NCBI GenBank assembly: GCA_009773805.1
Contig: WTXA01000002.1
Coordinates: 434,001-498,000, forward strand
DNA from: Fusobacteriota bacterium
GTDB taxonomy: Bacteria; Bacillota; TC1
Reading direction: 5' to 3'
DNA: 64,000 nucleotides
Shown here one piece after another: positions 28,785 through 36,656 of the stretch. The translations under genes were made by a program, and so were the position numbers. The notes beneath the pieces are model-generated. The model searched no databases, was not told where the DNA came from, and saw only the letters and a list, made by a program, of their open reading frames with translations. Numbering within the stretch: position 1 is the first letter of the stretch; each line of letters begins with the position of its first letter.

Positions 28785-29532
28785 GTTTAATTACCTCCTT
28801 AGCTAAAGCCGCATAGGCTATTGCTCCTTTTGATGTTGGTGCATATGTAGATATAGCTTCCCCGTAGCTAGGTGCTTCAGATAGTCTGACACTTCTAGGT
28901 ATTACAGCATCAAATACTTTATCCTTGAAGAAAGCTCTAACCTCTGCTACTACCTGTGAAGATAGATTTAAATTGCTATTGTACATTGTCATTAATGCTC
29001 CACTTAATTCAAGATCTGGATTAAGTCCCCGCTTAATTAAATCAACAGTTTTAAGAAGTTGACCTAGTCCTTCCAGTGCATAATATTCACATTGTATAGG
29101 GACAATATATTGATCTGATGCAGTTAGTGCATTTATTGTTAGAAGACCTAAAGATGGAGGACAATCAATTAGAATGAAGTCATATCCAGTAATTTCGTCA
29201 ACAATTCTTTTTAATAAATACTCTCTATTATCCATGTTTACCATTTCTATTTCAGCTCCAGCCAAGGATATAGTTGCAGGTAATAAGTCTAGGTTTTTTA
29301 TTTTTGTCTTCAAAAGAACATCCCTAAATGAAAGCCCATCTATCAAGGCGTCATATAGACATCTTGGAAGATCAAATCTATTTATCCCTAGGCCACTGGT
29401 TGCATTTCCTTGAGGATCTAAATCGATGATTAAGGTCTTTTTACCTTCGAGAGCTAGATAAGCTGCTAGATTAATGGTGCTTGTAGTCTTAGCTACTCCA
29501 CCCTTTTGATTAATAATTGCTATTGTTTTCAT
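28777..29532 (-). CDS. parA: Chromosome partitioning ATPase ParA (Soj)
   Basis: Walker-type ATPase that partners ParB in chromosome segregation and in Bacillus regulates DnaA. The 251-residue protein has the deviant Walker A QKGGVAKTTSTINLAAYL and DCPPSLGLLTINAL. No N-terminal HTH, so the chromosomal Soj type. Confidence 0.95.
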   Translation of the reverse strand: MKTIAIINQKGGVAKTTSTINLAAYLALEGKKTLIIDLDPQGNATSGLGINRFDLPRCLYDALIDGLSFRDVLLKTKIKNLDLLPATISLAGAEIEMVNMDNREYLLKRIVDEITGYDFILIDCPPSLGLLTINALTASDQYIVPIQCEYYALEGLGQLLKTVDLIKRGLNPDLELSGALMTMYNSNLNLSSQVVAEVRAFFKDKVFDAVIPRSVRLSEAPSYGEAISTYAPTSKGAIAYAALAKEVIKRG

Positions 29533-29590
29533 TTTTACCTCTAATTTTTATTTGTGCAGTTTAAATTATAACATAATAAAAATAAAAAAA

Positions 29591-29612
29591 GAATGTTTCA
29601 CGTGAAACATTC
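29591..29612. promoter_or_regulatory. parS centromere site 2, in a 22-bp palindrome
   Basis: A second perfect parS core (29594-29609) within a longer perfect palindrome between rsmG and parA. The right flank on the minus strand is a run of seven T. The same bases could therefore fold as a nine-pair RNA hairpin and terminate the rsmG transcript. Confidence 0.93.
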
Positions 29613-30319
29613 TAAATAGGCTTTCTTGTTGGAATACCCTCTCTACGTGGGTATTCTATTGGTGTTATCTTATCTTTAAGAAAGGTAAGAAGGACTCGAT
29701 TATTACCGTGATCAGGTAGTACGTAGGCTAGTTCATTTTCTAGCTTACCTCCTAAAATCTTCAAGGCTTTAGTACTGTCTGATAATTCCTCTGCATAAGG
29801 TGCTTCCTTGGTGACTATCATTTTACCACCTAACTTAATTAGAGGTAAAAGATACTCACTAAGTGCAGGTAGATAGGCAACACTACGGGCAACCCCAATA
29901 TCAAAGCTTTCTCTATAAACTGGGTCTTGTCCTAGGGCTTCACTTCTTGTATGTAAGGCAATGACATTTGTTAGCTTCAATTTATCTACAACAATTTTAA
30001 TAAAGTTGACTTTCTTGCCCACTGAATCTACTAAAGTGAAATGACATGATTTATTCATAATAGCAGCAACAAGCCCAGGAAAACCGGCTCCTGTACCCAT
30101 ATCTAAAATATTTAATTCAGCTCCTTCAGCTAGCTCTAGAGCTTCATTAAAGATTAGTGAATCATAATAGTGTTTAACTACTATTTCATCCTCTTCTTTA
30201 ATGGCTGTCAAATTATATTGTTTAGAATGCTCTACAAGTAATATATAATAATCTTCTAGCATTCCTAATTGTGCAGGTGTTAAGTTTTTGTAATATTTAA
30301 TTAATTTATCCTTGAACAT
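29612..30319 (-). CDS. rsmG: 16S rRNA (guanine527-N7)-methyltransferase
   Basis: Methylates G527 in 16S rRNA; loss gives low-level streptomycin resistance in several bacteria. The 235-residue protein has the SAM motif ILDMGTGAGFPGLVAAI and the N-terminal YYILLVEHSKQYNLTAI. Overlaps mnmG by 14 bases. Its stop codon touches the parS palindrome. Confidence 0.95.
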   Translation of the reverse strand: MFKDKLIKYYKNLTPAQLGMLEDYYILLVEHSKQYNLTAIKEEDEIVVKHYYDSLIFNEALELAEGAELNILDMGTGAGFPGLVAAIMNKSCHFTLVDSVGKKVNFIKIVVDKLKLTNVIALHTRSEALGQDPVYRESFDIGVARSVAYLPALSEYLLPLIKLGGKMIVTKEAPYAEELSDSTKALKILGGKLENELAYVLPDHGNNRVLLTFLKDKITPIEYPRREGIPTRKPI

Positions 30320-32207
30320 TATTGGTCTCCAGTCTTTTAATTTGTTCCAAATAGATCAGTAGAACTTGAATATCAGCGGGTGTAATCCCTGAAATTCTAC
30401 TGGCCTGGCCAATTGATAAGGGTTTAACTTCATTTAGCTTCTCTATGGCTTCTCTTGTAAGTCCCTTAATGACTCTATAATCATCTAGCCAATCAGGTAT
30501 CATTTTCTTTTCACCTTTAGAGAAATTTTCAACTTGATCTATTTGTTTCTTTATATAACCTTCATATTTTATAAGTAGTTCTACCTCCTCGGCTTCTCTC
30601 TCACTAATTATTAGCTCAGGTGGATAAATATTTGCTATATCCAGATAACTAATCTCTGGACGCTTTATAAGTGCTGCAGCCTTGATGTTTTGTTCCAAAT
30701 CAGAACTATTTGATTTAATTATCATTTCTTTGACTATAGCATTTGTAGAATCAACAGTAAGATCTTTTAGTCTTTCAACCTCCAAATCGATACTTGTCAT
30801 CTTATTTCGAAAAATGGCATACCGTTCCTCTGAAATCAAACCTATATCATAACCTAATTTAGTTAAACGCCTATCTGCATTTGATTGCCTTAATAATAAC
30901 CTGTATTCTGCTCTAGAAGTAAACATTCTATAAGGTTCTTCAGTACCCTTGGTAACAAGATCGTCAATAAGTACACCTATGTAACCATCAGATCTACCTA
31001 ATATGACTGGTTCCTCGCCCTTTAACTTTAAAACTGCATTAAGACCAGCAATTAAACCCTGTGCTGCTGCTTCTTCATAGCCAGAAGTTCCATTTATTTG
31101 TCCTGCAAAATAGAGATTTGGCACCTTTTTAGATTCTAGTGTTAATTTAAGCTCTGTTGCATTTATAACTTCATATTCTATAGCATAACCAAGTTTCATA
31201 ATCTTGGCAGCTTCAAGTCCCTTTATGGACTGAACCATCTGTATTTGAACATCACCAGGCAAGCTAGTAGAAAAACCTTGGAGATAGACTTCCTTAACAT
31301 CATGTCCCTCAGGTTCAATAAAGAGGTGATGACTAAGCTTTTCAGGAAAGCGAATTATCTTATCCTCTATTGAAGGGCAGTACCTTGGTCCAACACCAGT
31401 TATTATTCCTGAGTAAAGTGGTGATTTATCTATGTTATCTTCTATTATTTTCTTTGTTTTTTCTGAAGTATGTGTTAAGTAACAGTCTACCTGAGGTAGA
31501 CAACCCCCAACTTCTTCAAAACCGAAGGTATAATCCTTACTATCTCCTGGTTGAATTTCCATATCGTCTATAGCTAGACTATCCATATGGATCCTTGGTG
31601 GAGTCCCTGTTTTAAAGGGATGAGTCATAATTCCAAGTTTATGTAAGGAACTAGCCAAGTATTTACTATTACTTAGTTCGTTTGGGCCAGATTCCTTTAC
31701 AAAATCACCTATTATTACCTTTGATGATAAATATGTACCTGTTGCCAAGATAATACTTTTTGCACCATAGTTTAAACCTGTTGCCAAACTAATACCAATT
31801 AACTCACCCTTTTCATTAGTTAGAATATCCTTAGCTTCCCCTTGGACAATATCTAAGTTAGGGAGATTTTCTAGTTCCTTGATAATTTCTCTAGAGTAAA
31901 GAAATCTATTAATCTGTGCACGTAGTGCATAAACAGCTGGTCCTTTGCTTCTATTGAGTATTTTTTTCTGGATTGAAGTTCTATCGGCAATCTTACCCAT
32001 CAATCCTCCAAGAGCATCGATTTCAAAGACTAAATGACTCTTTGCAGGCCCGCCTATAGATGGATTACAAGGCATAAGCCCAATAGAATCTAAACTTATG
32101 GTTAATAGTAAAGTGGACATACCTAATTTGGCACTTGCATAAGCTGCTTCAGTGCCACTATGTCCTCCACCTATTACTATAATTTGATAATTATCTATGA
32201 AATTCAC
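30306..32207 (-). CDS. mnmG: tRNA uridine-5-carboxymethylaminomethyl modification enzyme MnmG
   Basis: FAD-dependent partner of MnmE in forming cmnm5U34 in tRNA. The 633 residues start with the FAD loop VIGGGHSGTEAAYASAKLG, contain PCNPSIGGPAKSHLVFEIDALGG, and end with the helical MnmE-binding domain. GTG start with AGGAGG upstream. Nine bases downstream of mnmE. Confidence 0.96.
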   Translation of the reverse strand: MNFIDNYQIIVIGGGHSGTEAAYASAKLGMSTLLLTISLDSIGLMPCNPSIGGPAKSHLVFEIDALGGLMGKIADRTSIQKKILNRSKGPAVYALRAQINRFLYSREIIKELENLPNLDIVQGEAKDILTNEKGELIGISLATGLNYGAKSIILATGTYLSSKVIIGDFVKESGPNELSNSKYLASSLHKLGIMTHPFKTGTPPRIHMDSLAIDDMEIQPGDSKDYTFGFEEVGGCLPQVDCYLTHTSEKTKKIIEDNIDKSPLYSGIITGVGPRYCPSIEDKIIRFPEKLSHHLFIEPEGHDVKEVYLQGFSTSLPGDVQIQMVQSIKGLEAAKIMKLGYAIEYEVINATELKLTLESKKVPNLYFAGQINGTSGYEEAAAQGLIAGLNAVLKLKGEEPVILGRSDGYIGVLIDDLVTKGTEEPYRMFTSRAEYRLLLRQSNADRRLTKLGYDIGLISEERYAIFRNKMTSIDLEVERLKDLTVDSTNAIVKEMIIKSNSSDLEQNIKAAALIKRPEISYLDIANIYPPELIISEREAEEVELLIKYEGYIKKQIDQVENFSKGEKKMIPDWLDDYRVIKGLTREAIEKLNEVKPLSIGQASRISGITPADIQVLLIYLEQIKRLETNNVQG

Positions 32208-32215
32208 TTATCCTC

Positions 32216-33580
32216 CTATTTACCAATGCAAAACTTACTAAATATATTATCTAATAAATCTTCAGTGAAATCATCACCTGTAATTGTAGCTAGTGCAATA
32301 TAGGCATCTTTTAAATCAATTGCTAGTAAGTCTGCTGGAACAATCTGGGATTTTATACTTTCTTGGAACATATCAAGCGCAGACTTAGCCTTTACTAAAC
32401 TTTCATAATATCGAAGGTTACTTATACAGTAATCTTCAATCTCATCTTTAATAAATAATTTCTTGATATCATTTTTTAAATTATCTAGACCTGTTCTATG
32501 CTTGGCTGATATAAAGATTATATCGTCAGAGGTCTCAATATCTTCTATATTGATCAGGTCGACTTTATTCATCACTATGATATAGTTCTTTTCCAACTTC
32601 CTTAAGTATTCAAGCATCAGCTGATCTTCTACCGTTAGGCCTAGAGTTGCATCAACTAGGAAAATTATAAGCTGGGCTATATCTATATATTCATAGGTCT
32701 TTTTGATACCTATCTTTTCTATAATATCTTCAGTTTCTCTAAAACCTGCAGTATCTACAATATTAAGTACCAAATCACCAATATTTATTTGCTCTTCAAT
32801 GGCATCTCTGGTGGTTCCAGGAAGATGAGTGATTATTGCTCGATTTTCATTTAAAAGACTATTGAGTAATGATGATTTTCCCACATTAGGTCGTCCAATC
32901 ATTACTGTCATTATTCCTTCCTTAATTATCCTTCCTGTATTGTAGGAGGCAAGGAGTTTATTTATTTCATCTAGGAGTTTTTCAATCCTAGTATTGATTA
33001 CATCGTTAGTGTAGCTTTCTTCTATTTCATCGTCAGGAAAGTCTATTGTTGCTTCTAGATAGGCTATAATACCAATTAAATCTTCTTTTAAAGCCCCAAT
33101 TTTGTTTTTTAAGCTGCCTTCCAGTTGGTTAAGTGATATTGTTAGTGCTTTTTGATTATTAGCTGTAATAGTATCTAGAATAGCTTCGCTTTGAGTTAAA
33201 TCAAGTTTTCCATTAAGAAATGCTCGTCTTGTAAACTCACCTGCTTCACTTTTTCTTGCTCCATTTTTCAATATAACTTTCATAGCTTCTTGTAGAATGA
33301 AGGGATTACCATGACAATGAATCTCGACAGTATCTTCTCCAGTGAAGGAATTAGGTCCTCTCATCAAAAGAACTAGTACTTCGTCTAATTTGTCTCCATT
33401 TTCATTATGTATTGTTCCAAGGTATACTTTATGACTCTCCTTTTTTAGATAGGTCGAACTATAAGCCTTGAATATCTTATCAATTATCATAAAGGCTTCA
33501 TTTCCACTTATTCTAATTATGCCAATACCACATTCGATCAGTGGTGTAATTATATTGGCTATAGTATAATCTTTTAACAT
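32216..33580 (-). CDS. mnmE: tRNA modification GTPase MnmE
   Basis: Dimeric potassium-activated GTPase acting with MnmG. The 454-residue protein has an N-terminal formyl-THF-binding domain, a G domain with GRPNVGKSSLLNSLL, DTAGFRE and NKVD, and the C-terminal FCIGK with the conserved cysteine. Confidence 0.96.
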   Translation of the reverse strand: MLKDYTIANIITPLIECGIGIIRISGNEAFMIIDKIFKAYSSTYLKKESHKVYLGTIHNENGDKLDEVLVLLMRGPNSFTGEDTVEIHCHGNPFILQEAMKVILKNGARKSEAGEFTRRAFLNGKLDLTQSEAILDTITANNQKALTISLNQLEGSLKNKIGALKEDLIGIIAYLEATIDFPDDEIEESYTNDVINTRIEKLLDEINKLLASYNTGRIIKEGIMTVMIGRPNVGKSSLLNSLLNENRAIITHLPGTTRDAIEEQINIGDLVLNIVDTAGFRETEDIIEKIGIKKTYEYIDIAQLIIFLVDATLGLTVEDQLMLEYLRKLEKNYIIVMNKVDLINIEDIETSDDIIFISAKHRTGLDNLKNDIKKLFIKDEIEDYCISNLRYYESLVKAKSALDMFQESIKSQIVPADLLAIDLKDAYIALATITGDDFTEDLLDNIFSKFCIGK

Positions 33581-33597
33581 CCTTTTTACTCCATTTA

Positions 33598-33629
33598 AAA
33601 AAAAAGCTCAGTTAATCCTGAGCTTTTAA
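33598..33629 (-). terminator. Intrinsic terminator overlapping the jag stop codon
   Basis: On the minus strand AAAAGCTCAG, loop GATTAA and its complement are followed by T residues. The loop contains the jag stop codon, so the last jag codons are part of the hairpin. mnmE starts just after, so read-through or a promoter in the T-rich gap must express mnmE. Confidence 0.75.
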
Positions 33630-34319
33630 TGATATTACAATATGTCTGTGACCTTCTTCGCCTTCGCTGGTTGTAACAATACTGTTATCTTTTTGCAAAG
33701 CCATATGGATAATTTTTCGTTCCAATGGATTCATAGGTTCTAAACTTACTGGTTTGCCTTCTTCCTTTACTTGTCTTGCAAGCTTATTGGCTAGGTTTGT
33801 CAGTGTTCTTTCCCTTTGGATTCTGAAATCTTCAATATCTATAAGAAACTTAAGATTTGTATCATAATTTCTATTGGCTACAATATTGACTATGTATTGG
33901 ATAGCATAGAGGGTTTCTCCTCTTTTTCCAATTAACTTACCCGCATTTTTACCTTTTAGATTAATGATTACAAAGTTGTCTTCTTCTCTGATAAAATATT
34001 CCACTTGGTAACCAAGGGTAATTATCATTTCTTTTAGAAAGGCCATTGCCTTTTCTATTTTCTTTTTCTTATCTGGACTATCATCCGGTTCAGAAACTGT
34101 TATTTCTAAAACTGGACCTGTGCCAACTACTTCTTCTATGATGGATTCAATAGGTGTTTCCTTAAGGGAAACTTGGATTTTTGCATCCTTTTGACCTATG
34201 CCTAAAATACCTCTACTTGGTTGCTGGATAATGACTATTTCAAGCTCATCCTTATTTACTCCGAGGGAATTCAAGGCGTTTTCTATTGCTTCCTCTACAG
34301 TTTTACCTTTAAAGTTCAT
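33612..34319 (-). CDS. jag: Jag, KH and R3H domain RNA-binding protein (SpoIIIJ-associated)
   Basis: 235-residue protein with an N-terminal Jag_N domain (about 1-52), a KH domain with KGKNAGKLIGKRGETLYAIQY, and a C-terminal R3H domain with RKIIHMALQKD. In other Firmicutes it binds RNA and affects cell division; here it follows yidC as usual. Confidence 0.93.
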   Translation of the reverse strand: MNFKGKTVEEAIENALNSLGVNKDELEIVIIQQPSRGILGIGQKDAKIQVSLKETPIESIIEEVVGTGPVLEITVSEPDDSPDKKKKIEKAMAFLKEMIITLGYQVEYFIREEDNFVIINLKGKNAGKLIGKRGETLYAIQYIVNIVANRNYDTNLKFLIDIEDFRIQRERTLTNLANKLARQVKEEGKPVSLEPMNPLERKIIHMALQKDNSIVTTSEGEEGHRHIVISLKAQD

Positions 34320-34339
34320 TTAATTCACCTAGATTCTTT

Positions 34340-34999
34340 TTATTTTTTCATAGCATTGATTTCTTCAACATGTTTTCTTAAAAACACTTTTTTTATCAGT
34401 AGTTGTTCTAATATACCTATCAAGCTAAATGAAAACCAATATATTCCTAAAGCTACTGGATAAGTATATGCCAAGTAACCAATGAATACTGATAATCCCA
34501 TTGTTATATAAAGCATTGATTTAGGTTGGTTTGTGTTCATAGTTTTTGAGTTAATATACATTGATAGTATTTGCATCACTGCCACTAGTATGGCAATTTC
34601 CAAATGTCCTTTTTCTGAGATATCGCTTATCCATAGGAAACTAGCTCCTAGATCTTTAAAGTAATTTTGCAATAAGTTAAAGATGGCGATAATTACAGGC
34701 CAAGTCAAGAAGATTGGTACTAAACTCATCAAAGGAGAGAACATAGACAGATTGTGTTCTGCATATAGTTCTGTTATTTTCTTTGATTGTTTTTCCATAT
34801 CATTTTTGTACTTCTCACGTATCTCGTTTAGTAGTGGTGTAATCTTCTGAGTTTTCAAAATTGATCTTTGGCTATAAAGCGTCAATGGAAATAGAACTAA
34901 CTTAATAGTTAGTATTACCATAAATATGGCTAAGCCATAGCTGCCAAAGAAATCGTGAAAAAACTCAAGTAGTTTAATTAGTATCTCGGTTATATTCAC
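34340..34999 (-). CDS. yidC: Membrane protein insertase YidC/SpoIIIJ
   Basis: Inserts membrane proteins. The 219-residue protein has five predicted membrane segments and the conserved Arg in the hydrophilic groove near LYSQRSILKTQK. Unlike Bacillus SpoIIIJ there is no lipoprotein signal (no lipobox cysteine). GTG start with AGGAGG six bases upstream, overlapping rnpA by 26 bases. Confidence 0.93.
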   Translation of the reverse strand: MNITEILIKLLEFFHDFFGSYGLAIFMVILTIKLVLFPLTLYSQRSILKTQKITPLLNEIREKYKNDMEKQSKKITELYAEHNLSMFSPLMSLVPIFLTWPVIIAIFNLLQNYFKDLGASFLWISDISEKGHLEIAILVAVMQILSMYINSKTMNTNQPKSMLYITMGLSVFIGYLAYTYPVALGIYWFSFSLIGILEQLLIKKVFLRKHVEEINAMKK

Positions 35000-35345
35000 C
35001 GTCGACCTCCTTCAGAACAATAAAATCGCTTTTTTCCAATGTTGTCAGAATATCTTCTTTTAATTCCTGGTAGCTAGCATCCTTTATATAGGGACTAGCG
35101 ACTACAACATACTTGTTAAGTTTCATACCAGGAAGTAAGTCTTTAAATATTTCGTGTAGTCTTCTCTTATAGAGATTTCTGATAACAGCATTACCTACCT
35201 TTTTAGAAAGAGAAAAGCCGATCATCATTTCCTTACTGCCTCTTAGGGCATAAATGGTAAAATAGCGGCCTTTTAATTTAAATCCCTTTCTGTATATATA
35301 GGTAAACTCTTTGTTCCTTGTTAAACGTAGCTTTTTTTTAAGCAT
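34974..35345 (-). CDS. rnpA: Ribonuclease P protein component
   Basis: Protein cofactor of RNase P for tRNA 5' maturation. The 123-residue basic protein has the RNR-type motif GNAVIRNLYKRRLHEIFK near residues 50-67. It starts one base beyond the rpmH stop, an order conserved across bacteria. Confidence 0.94.
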   Translation of the reverse strand: MLKKKLRLTRNKEFTYIYRKGFKLKGRYFTIYALRGSKEMMIGFSLSKKVGNAVIRNLYKRRLHEIFKDLLPGMKLNKYVVVASPYIKDASYQELKEDILTTLEKSDFIVLKEVDGEYNRDTN

Positions 35346-35346
35346 A

Positions 35347-35484
35347 TTAAGATACTGTTAGTACTTTTCTGCCTTTTGCTCTTCTTCTTCTGATTACGTT
35401 TTTGCCTCCAGCAGAGCTCATTCTTACTAGAAATCCACTTGTTTTTCTCTGCTTGCTTCTGTTTGGTTGAAATGTTCTTTTCAT
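35347..35484 (-). CDS. rpmH: 50S ribosomal protein L34
   Basis: A 45-residue, highly basic ribosomal protein, too short for routine calling. The read begins [18 protein letters not shown] and ends [14 protein letters not shown], the canonical L34 pattern. AAGGAGG lies nine bases before the ATG. It is the first gene of the rpmH-rnpA-yidC-jag operon and is driven by a strong promoter. Confidence 0.96.
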   Translation of the reverse strand: MKRTFQPNRSKQRKTSGFLVRMSSAGGKNVIRRRRAKGRKVLTVS

Positions 35485-35571
35485 TTGTTTTTAGCCTCCT
35501 TAAGCTGTTTAAATAATAAATGAACTGTTTTGCCAGTTCATATAATTACATATGTGTGCATACTCTCATCA

Positions 35572-35601
35572 ATTATATAAAAACTCTACCTTTTATGTCA
35601 A
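35572..35601 (-). promoter_or_regulatory. Strong promoter for the rpmH operon
   Basis: On the minus strand a perfect TTGACA (35596-35601) and a perfect TATAAT (35572-35577) with an 18-base spacer. The leader between it and rpmH includes a small inverted repeat (TGAACTG and CAGTTCA, 35521-35540). Confidence 0.8.
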
Positions 35602-35627
35602 GGTAAATACCTGTATTAAGAAAAGTT

Positions 35628-35656
35628 TTGCAAATTTTTTTTAATGATGCTATAAT
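35628..35656 (+). promoter_or_regulatory. Promoter for the 3D-domain protein
   Basis: TTGCAA (35628-35633) and perfect TATAAT (35651-35656) with 17-base spacing. It is back-to-back with the rpmH promoter, with 26 bases between the two -35 elements. Confidence 0.75.
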
Positions 35657-35700
35657 GATGAAGTTCATATAAATTAAATAAAAATGGAGGAATTTACCCT

Positions 35701-36426
35701 ATGTTACGCAAACGATCTTTTCGTTTGGCGAGTAAGAATAGTAAATTGAGAAAATTAATCTTATTTACTGTTTTGTTTGGAGCAATGTCGTTGGTAGGTG
35801 CCGTATCCTATACTGGAGCATCTGAAGCCAATCAAAAGTATATCGAGGCTGAAAATAATAAGCTGAGAATACTAGAAGAACAATTTAATATAGCAAAGAA
35901 TTTAGAAGAAACAGAAAAAATAGAAGATATAAAAGCCAAGGAAGCAGCTGAAAGAGCAGTGGAACAGGCGAGAATTGCCAAAGAAAATGCAATTAAAGAA
36001 GCAGCGGCTAAAGAAGCAGCAGCTACAGCAATAGCAAAGGCAGAAAAGAATATCTTGGCTACGACAAAGGCCAAGGTTCCGACAAAGTCTCCAATTAGTA
36101 CGCCAACAAAAACAATTACAACTACAACAAATACACCACCTGCACCGAAAAATCCTGAACCAAGTAATATGAAGTATCTTGGAGCTTTAAGTAGCACAGC
36201 ATACACTCATACAGGAAACAATATGGCAAACGGTGAAAAACCTTACGAAGGTGCTGTTGCAAGTAATTTAGTTCCTCTAGGAACAAAAATCTACATTGAA
36301 GGTTATGGCTATTTTGTTGTCAAGGATAGAATAGGTCATGGAAGCCAATTGGATATTTTCATGGATACATATGAAGAGGCTATTCAATATGGTCGTAGAA
36401 CCATAAAAGTATATATAGTTAATTAG
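35701..36426 (+). CDS. Secreted or membrane-anchored 3D-domain protein
   Basis: A 241-residue protein with a basic N-terminus and one hydrophobic segment (about 20-38) acting as signal or anchor, a charged Ala-Glu-Lys-rich coiled-coil (about 40-120), a Thr-Pro-rich linker (about 120-155), and a C-terminal 3D domain. The three conserved aspartates fall in VVKDRIGHGSQLDIFMD, with STAYTHTGNN and VPLGTKIYI before. 3D domains are related to the MltA/resuscitation-factor lytic transglycosylase fold, so a peptidoglycan role is likely but inferred. It is the first rightward gene after the strand switch. GGAGG ten bases upstream. Confidence 0.85.
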   Translation: MLRKRSFRLASKNSKLRKLILFTVLFGAMSLVGAVSYTGASEANQKYIEAENNKLRILEEQFNIAKNLEETEKIEDIKAKEAAERAVEQARIAKENAIKEAAAKEAAATAIAKAEKNILATTKAKVPTKSPISTPTKTITTTTNTPPAPKNPEPSNMKYLGALSSTAYTHTGNNMANGEKPYEGAVASNLVPLGTKIYIEGYGYFVVKDRIGHGSQLDIFMDTYEEAIQYGRRTIKVYIVN

Positions 36427-36450
36427 TTAAGAAATATAAAATATTAGTAA

Positions 36451-36488
36451 TTAAGAAAAGCAGGTTTATTAAACCTGCTTTTCTTAAT
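36451..36488 (+). terminator. Intrinsic terminator, usable in both directions
   Basis: A perfect stem AAGAAAAGCAGGTTTA with its complement follows the 3D-domain gene and has U-rich ends on both strands, so it can also serve feoB transcription from the other side. Confidence 0.8.
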
Positions 36489-36501
36489 TTTGATATATAT
36501 A

Positions 36502-36529
36502 ATTTCCTACTATATATATAGTAGGAAAT
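36502..36529. repeat. Perfect 28-bp palindrome
   Basis: Arms of ATTTCCTAC and GTAGGAAAT around a TA alternation, in the 230-base gap between the 3D-domain gene and feoB. Could be a protein-binding site, a cruciform or a second terminator for feoB. No gene is visible in this gap. Confidence 0.6.
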
Positions 36530-36656
36530 GTTAGCTATATTGTTTTTACATAACAGCATATTGTGTAGTTAAATTATAGATGACAATAAGTAAATATCAT
36601 TTATATAATAATAAATATTATTATTTTTGTGGGGATATCTAATTGGTGTACTATTT

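Noticed and set aside
36590-36640. AT-only inverted repeat before the feoB end as a terminator
   Set aside because: Made only of A and T, so the stem is weak; the nearby 36451-36488 hairpin is a better terminator.
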